DNA of 64,000 nt from Calothrix sp. PCC 7103 (GCF_000331305.1 NZ_KB217478.1:7528317-7592316); one strand, 5' to 3'; shown: positions 53,077-62,890, numbered from the stretch's first letter. Numbers and translations: made by a program. Notes: generated by a model not told the origin, from the sequence alone.

Positions 53077-54984
53077 ATGCACCTGAGTGATATCACCCAT
53101 CCTAACCAGTTGCACGGTTTATCAGTTCGACAGTTGCAACAAATTGCTCGCCAAATTCGTGACAAGCACCTCCAAACAGTTGCGGCAATTGGTGGGCATT
53201 TGGGGCCTGGACTGGGTGTTGTTGAATTAACGCTTGGGCTTTATCAAACACTTGATTTAGACTGCGATAAAGTTATTTGGGACGTTGGACATCAAGCCTA
53301 CCCTCATAAACTGATTACAGGGCGTTACAGCAATTTTGATACGTTGCGGCAAAAAGACGGTATCGCAGGTTATCTCAAACGCTGCGAAAATAAATTTGAC
53401 CATTTCGGCGCCGGACATGCTTCGACTTCGATCTCCGCTGCTTTGGGTATGGCGTTAGCACGCGATATCAAGGGGGAAAAGTTCAAAGTTGCTGCTATCA
53501 TCGGCGATGGCGCCTTGACTGGGGGTATGGCACTCGAAGCTATTAACCATGCTGGACATTTGCCCAAAACCAATTTGCTGGTAGTTCTCAACGACAACGA
53601 AATGTCTATTTCTCCAAACGTTGGTGCCATTCCCCGCTACTTAAACAAAATGCGCCTTTCACCTCCGATGCAGTTCATCACTGATAACTTTGAGGAACAG
53701 GTTAAAAACTTACCGTTTGTAGGTGAGTCCCTCTCCCCAGAATTTGAACGCATCAAAGAAGGGATGAAGCGGTTAGCAGTGCCCAAAGTTGGAGCAGTGT
53801 TTGAAGAACTGGGCTTTACTTATGTGGGGCCTGTCGATGGACACAATTTGGAAGAATTAATATCGACCTTTAATCGCGCGCATCAAATTCCTGGGCCTGT
53901 TTTAGTTCATGTCGCCACAATTAAGGGTAAAGGTTATGAACTAGCAGAAAAAGACCAAGTTGGATATCATGCTCAAACTCCATTTAATCTGACTACAGGT
54001 AAAGCAATTCCTTCGACTAAACCTAAGCCACCTGGTTATAATAAAGTATTTGCTCATACCCTTGTTAAACTTGCCGAGCAAAATCCAAAAATTATTGGTA
54101 TTACTGCGGCAATGGCAACTGGTACGGGATTAGATAAACTTCAGCAAAAACTTCCAAATCAATATATAGATGTAGGTATTGCTGAACAACACGCAGTAAC
54201 TTTAGCAGCAGGACTTGCAACTGAGGGAATACGTCCTGTATGTTGCATCTACTCAACTTTCCTGCAACGAGCATACGACCAAATTATTCACGACGTATGT
54301 ATCCAAAACTTACCTGTGTTTTTCTGTCTTGACCGGGCAGGAATTGTTGGTTCCGATGGTCCTACACACCAAGGTATGTATGACATTGCTTACCTACGCT
54401 GTATTCCTAATATAGTATTGATGGCGCCTAAAGATGAAGCCGAAATGCAGCGCATGGTTGTCACTGGTGTCAATCATACCAGCGGGCCAATTGCAATGCG
54501 ATTCCCTCGTGGTAGCGGTTACGGCGTACCTTTAATGGAAGAAGGTTGGGAACCATTAGAAATTGGTAAAGGCGAAATTCTTCGCAACGGCGATGACGTA
54601 CTGCTTGTGGCATACGGTACAATGGTTTACCCAGCCATGCAAACCGCCGAAGTTCTTAGTGAACATGGTATCGAAGCGACTGTAATTAATGCGCGTTTTG
54701 CCAAACCCTTAGATACAGAGTTGATATTGCCATTAGCTAAGAAAATCAAACGTGTTGTTACCCTTGAAGAAGGTTGTACAATGGGTGGTTTCGGGACTGC
54801 CGTTGCCGAAGCGCTTTTAGATGCGGATATTGTAGTTCCGGTTAAACGTATTGGCGTTCCCGATATTTTAGTGGAACACGCAGAGCCAAACGAATCTAAA
54901 GCCGAACTCGGTTTAACTAGTCCGCAAATGGCTGACACTATTATGCAGGCTTTCTTTAAGAAACAACTTTCAGTCGTCAGTTAA
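53077..54984 (+). CDS. dxs: 1-deoxy-D-xylulose-5-phosphate synthase
   Basis: The first enzyme of the MEP isoprenoid pathway (pyruvate + glyceraldehyde-3-phosphate), 635 residues. TPP-binding motif [20 protein letters not shown]...[10 protein letters not shown], transketolase-type [36 protein letters not shown], catalytic Glu in [19 protein letters not shown], and the C-terminal [27 protein letters not shown] ribosome site lies 11-16 bases upstream. It feeds carotenoid, chlorophyll phytyl and quinone synthesis. Confidence 0.98.
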   Translation: MHLSDITHPNQLHGLSVRQLQQIARQIRDKHLQTVAAIGGHLGPGLGVVELTLGLYQTLDLDCDKVIWDVGHQAYPHKLITGRYSNFDTLRQKDGIAGYLKRCENKFDHFGAGHASTSISAALGMALARDIKGEKFKVAAIIGDGALTGGMALEAINHAGHLPKTNLLVVLNDNEMSISPNVGAIPRYLNKMRLSPPMQFITDNFEEQVKNLPFVGESLSPEFERIKEGMKRLAVPKVGAVFEELGFTYVGPVDGHNLEELISTFNRAHQIPGPVLVHVATIKGKGYELAEKDQVGYHAQTPFNLTTGKAIPSTKPKPPGYNKVFAHTLVKLAEQNPKIIGITAAMATGTGLDKLQQKLPNQYIDVGIAEQHAVTLAAGLATEGIRPVCCIYSTFLQRAYDQIIHDVCIQNLPVFFCLDRAGIVGSDGPTHQGMYDIAYLRCIPNIVLMAPKDEAEMQRMVVTGVNHTSGPIAMRFPRGSGYGVPLMEEGWEPLEIGKGEILRNGDDVLLVAYGTMVYPAMQTAEVLSEHGIEATVINARFAKPLDTELILPLAKKIKRVVTLEEGCTMGGFGTAVAEALLDADIVVPVKRIGVPDILVEHAEPNESKAELGLTSPQMADTIMQAFFKKQLSVVS

Positions 54985-54989
54985 CAATT

Positions 54990-55010
54990 TTGGTGGGCGG
55001 TGCCCACCAA
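54990..55010. repeat. TTGGTGGGC..GCCCACCAA palindrome after dxs
   Basis: A dispersed palindrome with a GGT loop, six bases after the dxs stop; possible terminator. Related to 310-330 and 47251-47265. Confidence 0.65.
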
Positions 55011-55056
55011 TCCGCTAATATATTATTTTTATGCTGTATCGCCCAAGTTTTGAACT

Positions 55057-56121
55057 ATGAATCTTTCTAACAGCCAAGTATATTCTGTTATATGGCATAA
55101 CGACGCCGTTTCACTTATCGACCAAACCCGCATACCATACGAATACGCACTTGTTGAGATTCACCGTTGCGACGATATGGCGCGTGCTATCAAAACTATG
55201 ATAGTTCGAGGCGCCCCAGCGATTGGAGTTGCGGCGGCATATGGTATGTATTTAGGTGCAAGAGAAATAAATACTGACAAGCGCGATGTCTTTTTAACTG
55301 AGTTAGAAAAAGTTGCCGCAATGCTACGTGCAACTCGTCCCACCGCAGTGAATTTGTTTTGGGCAATATCGCGGTCAATGAAAGTAGCATATGAAATATT
55401 AGGTACTGTTGACGATATTAGAAAAGCTTTACTAGAAACTGCCCAATCAATTCAAGTAGAAGACTTACAAACTTGTCAAGCTATCGGGGACAACGGGTTA
55501 AAAGCATTACCTGCTAATCCGCATCAACTAACTTTACTTACTCATTGCAACGCAGGCGCCCTTGCTACTGCCGGATATGGTACAGCATTAGGTGTAGTAC
55601 GTTCAGCATGGCGCGAAGGTAGATTAACAAGAGTATTTGCCGACGAAACCCGTCCTAGATTACAAGGCGCCAAATTAACAGCTTGGGAATGTGCCCAAGA
55701 AGGTATACCCGTAACGGTAATTACTGATAGTATGGCTGCTCACTGCATGAAACAAGGCTTAATACACGCTGTGGTAGTAGGCGCCGACCGCATCGCAGCC
55801 AACGGGGATACAGCAAATAAAATAGGCACATATAGTTTAGCACTAGTAGCAAAAGCACATAATGTACCTTTCTTTGTAGCGGCGCCGCTTTCAACAATAG
55901 ATTTTGACCTAGCAGACGGTAGCGGAATACCCATCGAAGAACGCGACCCTACAGAAATTTCTCAAATCGGTGAAACCATCATTACACCAACCAACGGTGT
56001 AGATTACTATAACCCCGCCTTCGATGTTACACCTGCGGAATTAGTAGAAGCTATCATCACAGAAAACGGTGTATTCGCTCCCAAAGACCTAGCAAAATCA
56101 AGAGAACTACAACCCGTTTAA
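55057..56121 (+). CDS. mtnA: S-methyl-5-thioribose-1-phosphate isomerase
   Basis: A methionine-salvage enzyme converting MTR-1-P to MTRu-1-P, 354 residues. Signature segments are [32 protein letters not shown]-like [16 protein letters not shown], catalytic Cys in [39 protein letters not shown], catalytic Asp in [20 protein letters not shown] and [12 protein letters not shown]. eIF2B-like fold. It begins about 70 bases after dxs; no other salvage genes are adjacent. Confidence 0.97.
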   Translation: MNLSNSQVYSVIWHNDAVSLIDQTRIPYEYALVEIHRCDDMARAIKTMIVRGAPAIGVAAAYGMYLGAREINTDKRDVFLTELEKVAAMLRATRPTAVNLFWAISRSMKVAYEILGTVDDIRKALLETAQSIQVEDLQTCQAIGDNGLKALPANPHQLTLLTHCNAGALATAGYGTALGVVRSAWREGRLTRVFADETRPRLQGAKLTAWECAQEGIPVTVITDSMAAHCMKQGLIHAVVVGADRIAANGDTANKIGTYSLALVAKAHNVPFFVAAPLSTIDFDLADGSGIPIEERDPTEISQIGETIITPTNGVDYYNPAFDVTPAELVEAIITENGVFAPKDLAKSRELQPV

Positions 56122-56132
56122 ATTTTGCGATT

Positions 56133-56240
56133 GTAGCACAGGCCGGAAAGCCTGTGCAGTCATATAGAATAGATGAACCACAAAGGCACAAAGTACACAA
56201 AGGAAGAATAATTTATTTACCACAGAGACACAGAAACTGC
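56133..56240. repeat. CACAGGC palindrome plus heptad-type repeats
   Basis: GTAGCACAGGCCGGAAAGCC..GTGCAGTC (56133-56161), then ACCACAAAGGCACAAAG and ACCACAGAGACACAGAAAC units up to 56240. A fragment at 56285-56330 (GGCGCC..TTAGAGTTGCAGCGACATGTGG) resembles part of mtnA (GCCCCAGCGATTGGAGTTGC region), possibly a partial duplication. Confidence 0.6.
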
Positions 56241-56334
56241 ATGAACTTTTTTCTAAGGCTTATACACAAAGTAAACACCCTAGTTTGAGGCGCCACATTA
56301 ATTAGAGTTGCAGCGACATGTGGTATGTATTTGA

Positions 56335-56565
56335 TTAGGCAACTTGCAAAGGCTTTGTAGGAAGCATCCTAGGTTCAGGTAGTGGTTGATTTTGTTCACT
56401 CAGCATCTCAACAAAAGCTTCAATCACTTCCTGACCATTTTTTGCAGCTTCTTCATAGGTTCTACCATGCGTATGAAACTCTTGCCAAGGAAATTCAGGC
56501 AAGTGGACTAAGAAAAGTTGGTCTTCTTGCGACCACTGAATTACCATACTGTAGCGATAGCTCAT
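56335..56565 (-). CDS. hicB: HicB-type antitoxin
   Basis: A 76-residue protein, MSYRYSMVIQWSQEDQLFLVHLPEF..., with the partial RNase-H-like fold of HicB (EDQLFLVHLPEFPWQEFHTHGRTYEEA, GQEVIEAFVEML). There is no C-terminal DNA-binding domain, as in many short HicBs. It overlaps the hicA stop by four bases (ATGA), so translation is coupled. It neutralises HicA. Confidence 0.87.
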   Translation of the reverse strand: MSYRYSMVIQWSQEDQLFLVHLPEFPWQEFHTHGRTYEEAAKNGQEVIEAFVEMLSEQNQPLPEPRMLPTKPLQVA

Positions 56566-56807
56566 TCTTCACCTTCCTGTTTTTCTTGTTCTTGTTTTTG
56601 TCGTTCTTCCAACTTTTTGAACACCCTCTCAATACTCTTCTCTAAATATAGCGGAGCATCATCTCCATCTTTACCTGGGATGGTTAAGGGTTCTTTAGGC
56701 AACAGGGGGTGTTTCCAATATGTATGACTTCCTTTACCTCGACCTGGTTCAAGGATATAACCGATTTTTGCAACCTTTGCCTTTAATTCTCTTATTTTCT
56801 TTGGCAT
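56562..56807 (-). CDS. hicA: HicA-type mRNA interferase toxin
   Basis: About 81 residues from MPKKIRELKAKVAKIGY (56807; a start at 56822 adds five residues). The dsRBD-like HicA core is clear: LKAKVAKIGYILEPGRGKGSH with the catalytic His in GKGSHTYWKH, then LTIPGKDGDDAPLYLEKSI. A charged C-terminal tail (EERQKQEQEKQEGEE) is longer than usual. With hicB it forms a complete type II toxin-antitoxin pair. Confidence 0.88.
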   Translation of the reverse strand: MPKKIRELKAKVAKIGYILEPGRGKGSHTYWKHPLLPKEPLTIPGKDGDDAPLYLEKSIERVFKKLEERQKQEQEKQEGEE

Positions 56808-56863
56808 TCCCCTAACTATCAACTATTTTATTTTCTTTGCTAGAAGGTTACAAATTTAAGTAT

Positions 56864-57334
56864 TTACCAACCTTCAAGTGTTACTGGTTCACCTTTGTAA
56901 CCAACTGCTTTCAAAGCGATGTTAAATCTTTCTAGCCCAATTTCTTTAATATCATCTACCATTTCGCACAACATCATGTAACCAAGCTTTGAACCTTCAT
57001 CGTCAAGCTTTTGCGCTTCTAAGTACTCGCGTGCTAATTTACGTGCTTCGGTATCTTTCAGCGCATCGGAAGCATTATTTACAGGGTTAATTCCTTGTGA
57101 CTGTAAGAAACTAACAACTCCTTGATGATTCCACAGGTAATAAGGTTTACCTTGGTTAGGTTCAATCTTCTGAAAGAGTCCACTTGCTGCTTCTGTGGGT
57201 GTACCTTCTGCATCGCGTAACCCATTTTCTTTTAATATTTTACCGAAGGCAATTGCTGATTTTCCAAATTCGGCGCCTAGTTCCGTTAGTGTTCTCCACT
57301 CTGAGCGAAAATTTTTCTTTGATTTGTTACCCAT
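56864..57334 (-). CDS. Hypothetical protein, phage-antirepressor-like
   Basis: About 156 residues (MGNKSKKNFRSEWRTLTELG...). The N-terminal half (TLTELGAEFGKSAIAFGKIL KENGLRD) resembles the helix-turn-helix-like C-terminal part of phage antirepressors, and YYLWNHQGVVSFLQSQGI follows. The C-terminal half is helical and acidic. It lies just upstream of hicA in the same orientation. Role unknown; a defence or stress connection is only suggested by position. Confidence 0.55.
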   Translation of the reverse strand: MGNKSKKNFRSEWRTLTELGAEFGKSAIAFGKILKENGLRDAEGTPTEAASGLFQKIEPNQGKPYYLWNHQGVVSFLQSQGINPVNNASDALKDTEARKLAREYLEAQKLDDEGSKLGYMMLCEMVDDIKEIGLERFNIALKAVGYKGEPVTLEGW

Positions 57335-57491
57335 ACACACCTCTGGCTTTTATCGTCAATATCGAGTCAATATTGATTTCATATTGCTGAGAATAGCGCA
57401 GTTATTTGGGGATAATATTCTTTTTTAAAGAAAAATAACAAGAACATTAGTACCTTTATTTAAGTTTGTAATCAAACTTTACATGCCTGTG

Positions 57492-58574
57492 CTACAAGAG
57501 GGGGTATAATTTGTTGCCTGTGGTGGCATCGAATACGAATAAATAATCTAAGTCAAGGTTTAAATTTAATTTGTCACCAGGATGAGGACGTATGTTTCCA
57601 GGCGCCTGGATGCTTAGGGTTTGTAGTGAACCTGGTATGGTAGCACGTATTAGTGTTTCTCGTCCTAATGGTTCGACAATTTTGACATCAACAGTTAAAG
57701 CTGATGGTTCAGAAGAAATATTTATATGTTCGGGTCGAATGCCTAGGTCAAGTTGTTGTGCTGTTGAAAAATTAAATTTTTTCATGGAAGCTGGTAGGGG
57801 TAGTGTTTGACCTGAAATATCAAAGGCGCCACCTGTAAATTTCGCTGGTAAAATATTCATGGGTGGATTACCAATGAAAGTTGCTACCATTCGGTTTGCT
57901 GGCTGATTATAAATTGTTTGCGGGTCTCCGATTTGTTGGATATTTCCTTGGCTTAATACCACGATTTTATCTGCTAGAGTCATTGCCTCTACTTGGTCGT
58001 GGGTGACATATACTGTTGTGTTACGTAAATTTTGATGTAATTGTTTTAACTCTGCACGTGTGTCATCACGCAGTTGTGCATCTAAGTTAGATAGTGGTTC
58101 GTCGAGTAAAAATACTTGTGCTTGTCTGGCAATAGCTCTCCCTAACGCGACTCGCTGTTGCTGTCCACCAGAAAGCTGTTTGGGTTTACGGTCGAGCAAA
58201 TGTTCTAACGATAAAGAAGCAGCAACTTCTGCAACACGCTGTTGAATAAGTCTAGGTTCCATCTTCCGCATTTTCATCCCAAAGGCAATATTCTCACCTA
58301 CCGACATATGGGGATATAGGGCATAATTCTGAAATACCATTGCCACGTCCCGTTGTCGTGCAGGGACATTATTAACTAAGGTTTCCCCAATATATAGATT
58401 TCCCGAAGTCGCATTTTCTAACCCTGCTATCGTTCGGAGTATCGTAGACTTTCCGCATCCACTTGGACCAACCAATACCCAAAACTCACCATCAGGTATC
58501 TCAAAGGTGATATCCTCTATCGCCGTTACATTATTAAAACGGCGTTTGATATTTTCAAGACGAACGTTTGCCAT
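57492..58574 (-). CDS. ABC transporter ATP-binding protein (MalK/UgpC-like)
   Basis: A 360-residue ATPase of the carbohydrate-importer CUT1 class: Walker A GPSGCGKSTILRTIAG, Q-loop MVFQNYALYPHMSVGENIA, signature LSGGQQQRVALGRAIAR, Walker B VFLLDEPLSNLDAQLR, H-loop TVYVTHDQVEAMTLADKI, then a C-terminal TOBE/OB regulatory domain (LGIRPEHINISS). Its permeases are not in the window, so like some MsmX/UgpC-type ATPases it may serve several transporters. Substrate unknown. Confidence 0.92.
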   Translation of the reverse strand: MANVRLENIKRRFNNVTAIEDITFEIPDGEFWVLVGPSGCGKSTILRTIAGLENATSGNLYIGETLVNNVPARQRDVAMVFQNYALYPHMSVGENIAFGMKMRKMEPRLIQQRVAEVAASLSLEHLLDRKPKQLSGGQQQRVALGRAIARQAQVFLLDEPLSNLDAQLRDDTRAELKQLHQNLRNTTVYVTHDQVEAMTLADKIVVLSQGNIQQIGDPQTIYNQPANRMVATFIGNPPMNILPAKFTGGAFDISGQTLPLPASMKKFNFSTAQQLDLGIRPEHINISSEPSALTVDVKIVEPLGRETLIRATIPGSLQTLSIQAPGNIRPHPGDKLNLNLDLDYLFVFDATTGNKLYPLL

Positions 58575-58789
58575 TGATTTGCGGGTCTTCTCTCATAACT
58601 CTTAAATTTTATAAGAAAATATGTTGAATTTTGGAGAATAGGCGCCAATCTAAAGCCTTTCTTCCTTTCCTCTCTGTGCCTCTGCGACTAATCTGGTAAA
58701 AATCTTTACCAACAAACTGATATTAGGTTGGGTAGAGGCTTTGCAGAACCCAGCATATAATCTTAACTATAAATTTAATAATCAGGGAC

Positions 58790-59190
58790 ATGCACGTAAT
58801 TAGCTTCAAAGCATTGAGAGAGTATGCTGAAGTTCATGCAGATTGTCGTGAAGCACTTATATACAGGTATAAAGTTGCTATAGCAATCCTATATGAGTCG
58901 TGAAAATTATATCCGCGTAGAGACGCGATTAATCGCGTCTCTACAACGTGCGGGTTACACAAATGATTTAGGACTGCTATAGTAAGGCTAAATGGTTAAA
59001 TCTAGTTGAAGTTCAGGAGATTTTTTATACAGCAGAAGCTGTTAGTAATTTTACCGTATTTAATATAAAGGGAAACAAATATCGATTAATTGCTAGTATA
59101 GATTATGAAGGGCAATTAATTTACGTAAAATATATATTAACACATGCAGAATACGATAAGGATTACTGGAAAAATGACCCTCACTTTTAA
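58790..59190 (+). pseudogene. higB: HigB-type toxin gene disrupted by a MITE
   Basis: The left part MHVISFKALREYAEVHADCR and right part KAKWLNLVEVQEIFYTAEAV / SNFTVFNIKGNKYRLIASIDYEGQLIYVK-type residues match HigB mRNA interferases, including the NKYRLIA core. A 99-base element (58881-58979) interrupts the frame with stop codons; removing it with one TA rejoins GCT-AGT-AAG in frame, predicting a complete toxin of about 99 residues. As it stands the toxin cannot be made in full. The intact antitoxin gene overlaps its 3' end. Confidence 0.85.
58881..58979. mobile_element. 99-base MITE in higB, IS630/Tc1 type
   Basis: Terminal inverted repeats TAGCAATCCTATATGAGTCG and (opposite end, reversed) TAGCAGTCCTAAATCATTTG, flanked by TA direct repeats within a CTAG target. 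The centre is the palindrome GTAGAGACGCGATTAATCGC + GTCTCTAC (58917-58944), itself a dispersed repeat. No coding capacity. Confidence 0.85.
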
Positions 59191-59578
59191 TCAGGATAAA
59201 TACAAAGATTTATTAACAACTTATGTTCCCAAACTTATTAAGAATGAAGCTGAGAACGAGAAAGCTTTATCTGTCGTAGAAAGTTTAATGCACCGTGAAC
59301 GAACCCCCGAAGAAAATGAACTTTATCAATTATTAATTACATTAATTGAAAAATTTGAGCAAGAAAATTATCATTTTTATGATACTCCAACTAACCCTAA
59401 ATCTTTGTTATCATTTCTTTTTGAGCAATCTAATAAGAGTAAAGAAGATTTGCAAGCATTTTTAGGAACAGATACTGTGCTTGATGATATTTTAGAAGGA
59501 ACACACAATATCACTCCAGAACATGCTCAAAAGCTAGGCGCCTTTTTTCATGTAGAGCCAAGCTTATTCCTAGAATAA
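59174..59578 (+). CDS. higA: HigA-like antitoxin
   Basis: About 134 residues from MTLTFNQDKYKDLLTTYVPK (59174), overlapping the higB end by 17 bases; an ATG at 59144 is also in frame. The N-terminal half is a helical toxin-binding region (AENEKALSVVESLMHRERTPEENEL), the C-terminal half a HigA-type helix-turn-helix (SLLSFLFEQSNKSKEDLQAF, THNITPEHAQKLGAFFHVEP). The gene is intact although its toxin is broken. It may survive as an autoregulator or as a neutraliser of other HigB toxins. Confidence 0.88.
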   Translation: MTLTFNQDKYKDLLTTYVPKLIKNEAENEKALSVVESLMHRERTPEENELYQLLITLIEKFEQENYHFYDTPTNPKSLLSFLFEQSNKSKEDLQAFLGTDTVLDDILEGTHNITPEHAQKLGAFFHVEPSLFLE

Positions 59579-59591
59579 ATAATATTTTTGC

Positions 59592-59672
59592 AGGCGCCCT
59601 CTCTGTGCCCTAATAGCCTCTGTGGTAAATATAAATACATTAATACACAGGCGGGACACCTGTTCCACAATT
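59592..59672. repeat. Heptad-type and CACAGGC repeats before pdxA
   Basis: CTCTCTGTGCCC..CTCTGTGG units (59599-59630) and ACACAGGCGGGACACCTGTT (59644-59663), members of the dispersed families described for 12206-12317. Confidence 0.65.
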
Positions 59673-59698
59673 GGTTAAAAACTTGATTAGGTTATAAA

Positions 59699-60745
59699 AT
59701 GAATTGTTCTCGTTTAGCAATAACTTTGGGAGACCCTGCGGGGATAGGACCCGAAGTAGTTTTGAAAGCATTATCTGATTCGCAATTTCGGGAATATGAC
59801 ATTACTGTTGTAGGGACTCGAAGTTTACTTGTTGATACGTATACAAAACTTAAAGATATTGAGGGTGTAGGTAAGTTAGCCGAACCTGATGATTTGAACA
59901 TCTTAGATGTTGAAATTGATGCTGCGACCATAGCTAATATTATTCCTGGAGAAGGTTCGGCTGCAAGCGGAAGAGCGAGTTTTGCTTTTTTAGAACAAGC
60001 TATTGCGCGTGCTACGACTGGAGAGTTTGATGCTATTGTCACAGCGCCAATAGCAAAGTCAGCGTGGAAGGCAGCAGGGTATAATTACCCAGGACAAACT
60101 GAACTTTTAAAAGAAAAATCTGGCGCCAAACGTGTGGGTATGTTATTCGTCGCACGTTCTCCTCACACAGGTTGGATACTTAGAACATTACTTGCAACTA
60201 CACATATTCCGTTATGTCAAGTATCTAAAGTATTAACTCCAGAGTTAATGACGCAAAAACTTGATTTATTAGTAGAGTGCTTAAAAAATGATTTTGGTAT
60301 TGAACGTCCGAGAATTGCAGTTTCTGGATTAAATCCTCATAGCGGTGAACAAGGGCAACTGGGAACTGAGGAACGTGACTGGTTAATTCCTTGGCTAGAA
60401 GAACAAAATCATGGCAACTTACAACTAGATGGCCCCATTCCACCAGATACCATGTGGGTAAAACCTGGTTTAGCTTGGTATGGAAATTCTCAAAACTCTA
60501 ATCCTGCTGATGCTTACCTTGCACTGTATCATGACCAAGGTTTAATACCTGTTAAATTAATGGCGTTTGACCGTGCAGTTAATACTTCTATTGGTTTACC
60601 TTTTGTGCGTACTTCTCCAGACCACGGTACTGCATTTGATATTGCCCTTAAGGGTATTGCCGATGCTACAAGTATGAAAGCAGCGATTGAATTAGCCCAA
60701 TCTTTATCAATTCAGCGCAAAGAGCAAAAATCTCTTTTTGTATAA
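59699..60745 (+). CDS. pdxA: 4-hydroxythreonine-4-phosphate dehydrogenase
   Basis: A 348-residue enzyme of the DXP-dependent route to pyridoxal phosphate. [20 protein letters not shown] start, metal/substrate segments [13 protein letters not shown] (His position replaced by Gln: PGHT is usual, here PGQT), [12 protein letters not shown], and [41 protein letters not shown] with metal His residues. The PGQT substitution is also seen in some cyanobacterial PdxA sequences as far as I recall, so function is probably kept. It uses the same DXP pool as dxs nearby. Confidence 0.95.
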   Translation: MNCSRLAITLGDPAGIGPEVVLKALSDSQFREYDITVVGTRSLLVDTYTKLKDIEGVGKLAEPDDLNILDVEIDAATIANIIPGEGSAASGRASFAFLEQAIARATTGEFDAIVTAPIAKSAWKAAGYNYPGQTELLKEKSGAKRVGMLFVARSPHTGWILRTLLATTHIPLCQVSKVLTPELMTQKLDLLVECLKNDFGIERPRIAVSGLNPHSGEQGQLGTEERDWLIPWLEEQNHGNLQLDGPIPPDTMWVKPGLAWYGNSQNSNPADAYLALYHDQGLIPVKLMAFDRAVNTSIGLPFVRTSPDHGTAFDIALKGIADATSMKAAIELAQSLSIQRKEQKSLFV

Positions 60746-60770
60746 CTTTATAGTTGAGTAATCATGAATT

Positions 60771-60858
60771 AAATAAACCGGGTTTATACGCATTCATTGT
60801 CGCAGACAAATTGTCGTTTTTATTACAATATATCAACTAAGAAACCCGGTTTCTAGGT
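60771..60858. repeat. AAACCGGGTTT..AAACCCGGTTT inverted-repeat element
   Basis: TAAACCGGGTTTATACG and AGAAACCCGGTTTCTAGG bracket about 50 bases. A related piece is at 61485-61515 (CTCGGTTTTTG..AGAAACCGGGTTCT). Together they flank the hypothetical gene at 60955-61464. Confidence 0.65.
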
Positions 60859-60954
60859 TTTGAATCAAATGTATAAAAAAAATGTATATATTTATGATAT
60901 TGGGCAGTTGGTGATAGTATTATCCACGATACTTTTAATCCATCAGGAGAAACG

Positions 60955-61464
60955 ATGAATAATTTACTTCGTAATGTATTAGTTGGTGCAGGTATCGCTA
61001 CCGTTGGTGCAATTGGAACGAAGGCAGCAGTAGATTATTTTAAAAATCGTGGAGAAGAAGAAGTAGTTGACGAGAGTCAAGGTGATGCGGAACCAACATC
61101 ACCTGAAGAAGTTGCTTATGCTACTGTAGAACCAAATTCTGTACAGTCATTTTTAGATGCAAGTTTTGGAGACGCAGGTCGATATATCCCTAACCGTCCA
61201 CCCAAAATTTTTGACTACCAGGGTCAGCAGTACATGGTTATTTGGGCACAAGATAATAAGCAAAATAAAAACCAAATGATGGCGTTCCAGTATACAGATG
61301 CTGGACGTAAAATGATTGCCAGTGTTGGATACACAGGTGATAAAACTGATTATAACCTTAATTTAGCAGGAACACCTTTTGCCGTTGATGTCAATGGACA
61401 ATTATTAACTTCTGGTCAGTCACAAGCTGCTGGAACTAATGATGTTGACTTTGTGCTTGCTTAA
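60955..61464 (+). CDS. Hypothetical protein with N-terminal membrane anchor
   Basis: The 169-residue product begins MNNLLRNVLVGAGIATVGAI, a Gly-rich helix that could insert into a membrane, followed by an acidic linker (GEEEVVDESQGDAEPTSPEE) and a beta-rich domain (PPKIFDYQGQQYMVIWAQDN, QMMAFQYTDAGRKMIASVGY). An AGGAGAAACG ribosome site is 6-11 bases upstream. Family and function unknown. Confidence 0.55.
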   Translation: MNNLLRNVLVGAGIATVGAIGTKAAVDYFKNRGEEEVVDESQGDAEPTSPEEVAYATVEPNSVQSFLDASFGDAGRYIPNRPPKIFDYQGQQYMVIWAQDNKQNKNQMMAFQYTDAGRKMIASVGYTGDKTDYNLNLAGTPFAVDVNGQLLTSGQSQAAGTNDVDFVLA

Positions 61465-61679
61465 ATAAATTGAGAATCTCGGTTTTTGTTTAATTACAGA
61501 AACCGGGTTCTTCGTTGACATCTATTCTGGTGAAAAGGCAGATATTCTAACCAAAGATATATATCTCCACGCTTCACTCTATGGAAAGATTAAATACTGG
61601 TTAGTTTCAGATAAATTGTTGTTAGTAATCAAATTTCTGAAAAATATCTGGCATATTCAAATGTCGGGGAGAAAATTAT

Positions 61680-62132
61680 ATGGCTAACAAACTTTTCGAT
61701 AATATCATTCCTCAAGAGCCACCTACTAATGACCGTTCGGATGTTCATGCATTAAAATCACGTCTTGAATGGGGTGAGCCAGCTTTCACAATTATTGACG
61801 TGCGTGAGCGTAGAGCGTTTAATGAAGGCCATATTATGGGCGCCATGTCAATGCCATTAGAAGATTTGGAAAGAATGGCAGCTACAATCCAAAAAAGTCG
61901 TGACATCTACCTTTATGGTGAAGGTGAAGAACAAACTGCACAAGCAGCACAACACCTTAGAAGTGCTGGATATGAAAGCATATCAGAACTAAGAGGTGGT
62001 TTACCAGCATGGAAAGCCATCGGTGGGGCAACCGAAGGTATTATTGAATCAATGACTCCCGCCGGCGCCGATGATTACAACGTTGTAGCACGCCTTAAGA
62101 ATCATACAGAAACCCAAAATAAAGAAGTGTAA
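61680..62132 (+). CDS. Rhodanese-like domain protein lacking the catalytic cysteine
   Basis: A 150-residue protein with one rhodanese domain: FTIIDVRERRAFNEGHIMGAMSMPLEDLE, then DIYLYGEGEEQTAQAAQHLRSAGYESISELRGGLPAWKAIGG. The active-site loop that normally reads YCxxGxRS is YGEGEEQT, so the sulphur-carrying Cys is Gly and sulphurtransferase activity is unlikely. It may act as a sulphur- or anion-sensing or scaffold domain. The 215-base upstream region has the second half of the CCGGGTT repeat and no other element that I can name. Confidence 0.85.
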   Translation: MANKLFDNIIPQEPPTNDRSDVHALKSRLEWGEPAFTIIDVRERRAFNEGHIMGAMSMPLEDLERMAATIQKSRDIYLYGEGEEQTAQAAQHLRSAGYESISELRGGLPAWKAIGGATEGIIESMTPAGADDYNVVARLKNHTETQNKEV

Positions 62133-62138
62133 ATATGT

Positions 62139-62166
62139 AGAGACGCGAGGAACATCGCGTCTCTTT
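62139..62166. repeat. GTAGAGACGCG..CGCGTCTCT palindrome
   Basis: A dispersed palindrome directly after the rhodanese stop, followed by TTTTAATTT, so it could end transcription. Related copies are at 33940-33968, inside the MITE at 58917-58944, and at 38560-38582. Confidence 0.7.
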
Positions 62167-62170
62167 TAAT

Positions 62171-62800
62171 TTAGTGTTCAAATAAATCTTTGAACTGCAT
62201 TAAATCTAACGTTACGATTGTGGGCAAACATTGAAAACACTGCTCTGCGATGTCGTAGCGTTCTTCGCGTTTCAGCATATCTATTAGTTTTTGCCGTGCG
62301 CTAATTAGGTACCGAACATCGTTGGCAGCATAACTTAACTGAGCTTCACTTAGGTTAACTGCGTTTCCCCAGTCAGAACTTTGTGCGCTTTTGTCAAGTT
62401 CTACTTTTTCGAGTTCGAGGATTAATTCTTTGAGTCCGTGACGGTTTGTGTAGGTACGCGCGAGTTTACTGGCTATTTTAGTGCAGAAAACAGGCTGGAC
62501 ATTAATGTCAAGATTGTAGCGCAGCGCAGCGAGGTCAAAACGCGCGAAGTGGAAGATTTTAACGGTATTTGTCGCTTCAAGCAGTTTTTGTAAGTTTTTG
62601 GCTTCGGTTTGTCCACGTAAAATCCGAATTGCTGTAACTTGACCGTCACTATTACATAATTGAACTAAGCACAAACGGTCTCGTTGTGGTAAGAGTCCCA
62701 TTGTTTCTGTATCAACAGCAATCGCATCACTTTTTAAATAAGTCGATAGAGTCGCTTCATCAATATCGCTGTCGCAAACTTGGAAATCAGGTAGTGTCAT
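62171..62800 (-). CDS. RNase D-like 3'-5' exonuclease
   Basis: A 209-residue DEDDy exonuclease core: Exo I AIAVDTETMGLLPQRDRLCLVQ, Exo II KIFHFARFDLAAL, TKIASKLARTYTNRHGLKELIL, SAQSSDWGNAVNLSEAQLSYA, Exo III YAANDVRYLISARQKL. It is shorter than E. coli RNase D because the HRDC domains are missing, a form common in cyanobacteria. Likely role: 3' trimming of stable RNAs. Confidence 0.92.
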   Translation of the reverse strand: MTLPDFQVCDSDIDEATLSTYLKSDAIAVDTETMGLLPQRDRLCLVQLCNSDGQVTAIRILRGQTEAKNLQKLLEATNTVKIFHFARFDLAALRYNLDINVQPVFCTKIASKLARTYTNRHGLKELILELEKVELDKSAQSSDWGNAVNLSEAQLSYAANDVRYLISARQKLIDMLKREERYDIAEQCFQCLPTIVTLDLMQFKDLFEH

Positions 62801-62807
62801 AGAAGTA

Positions 62808-62890
62808 ATGAGTGCTGAGTGCTAAGTGCTGAGTAAAGAGTACACTATATTATCTACTCAGCACTCAGCACTTTCAACTCAGCACTATCA
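62808..62890. repeat. AGTGCTGAGT inverted repeat cluster
   Basis: GAGTGCTGAGTGCTAAGTGC (62810-62829) and, inverted, ACTCAGCACTCAGCACTTTC and ACTCAGCACTATC (about 62857-62889) bracket 25 bases, giving a long hairpin between RNase D and the CAP-domain gene. The same unit occurs at 12056, 22955, 38541 and 48850. Confidence 0.75.
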
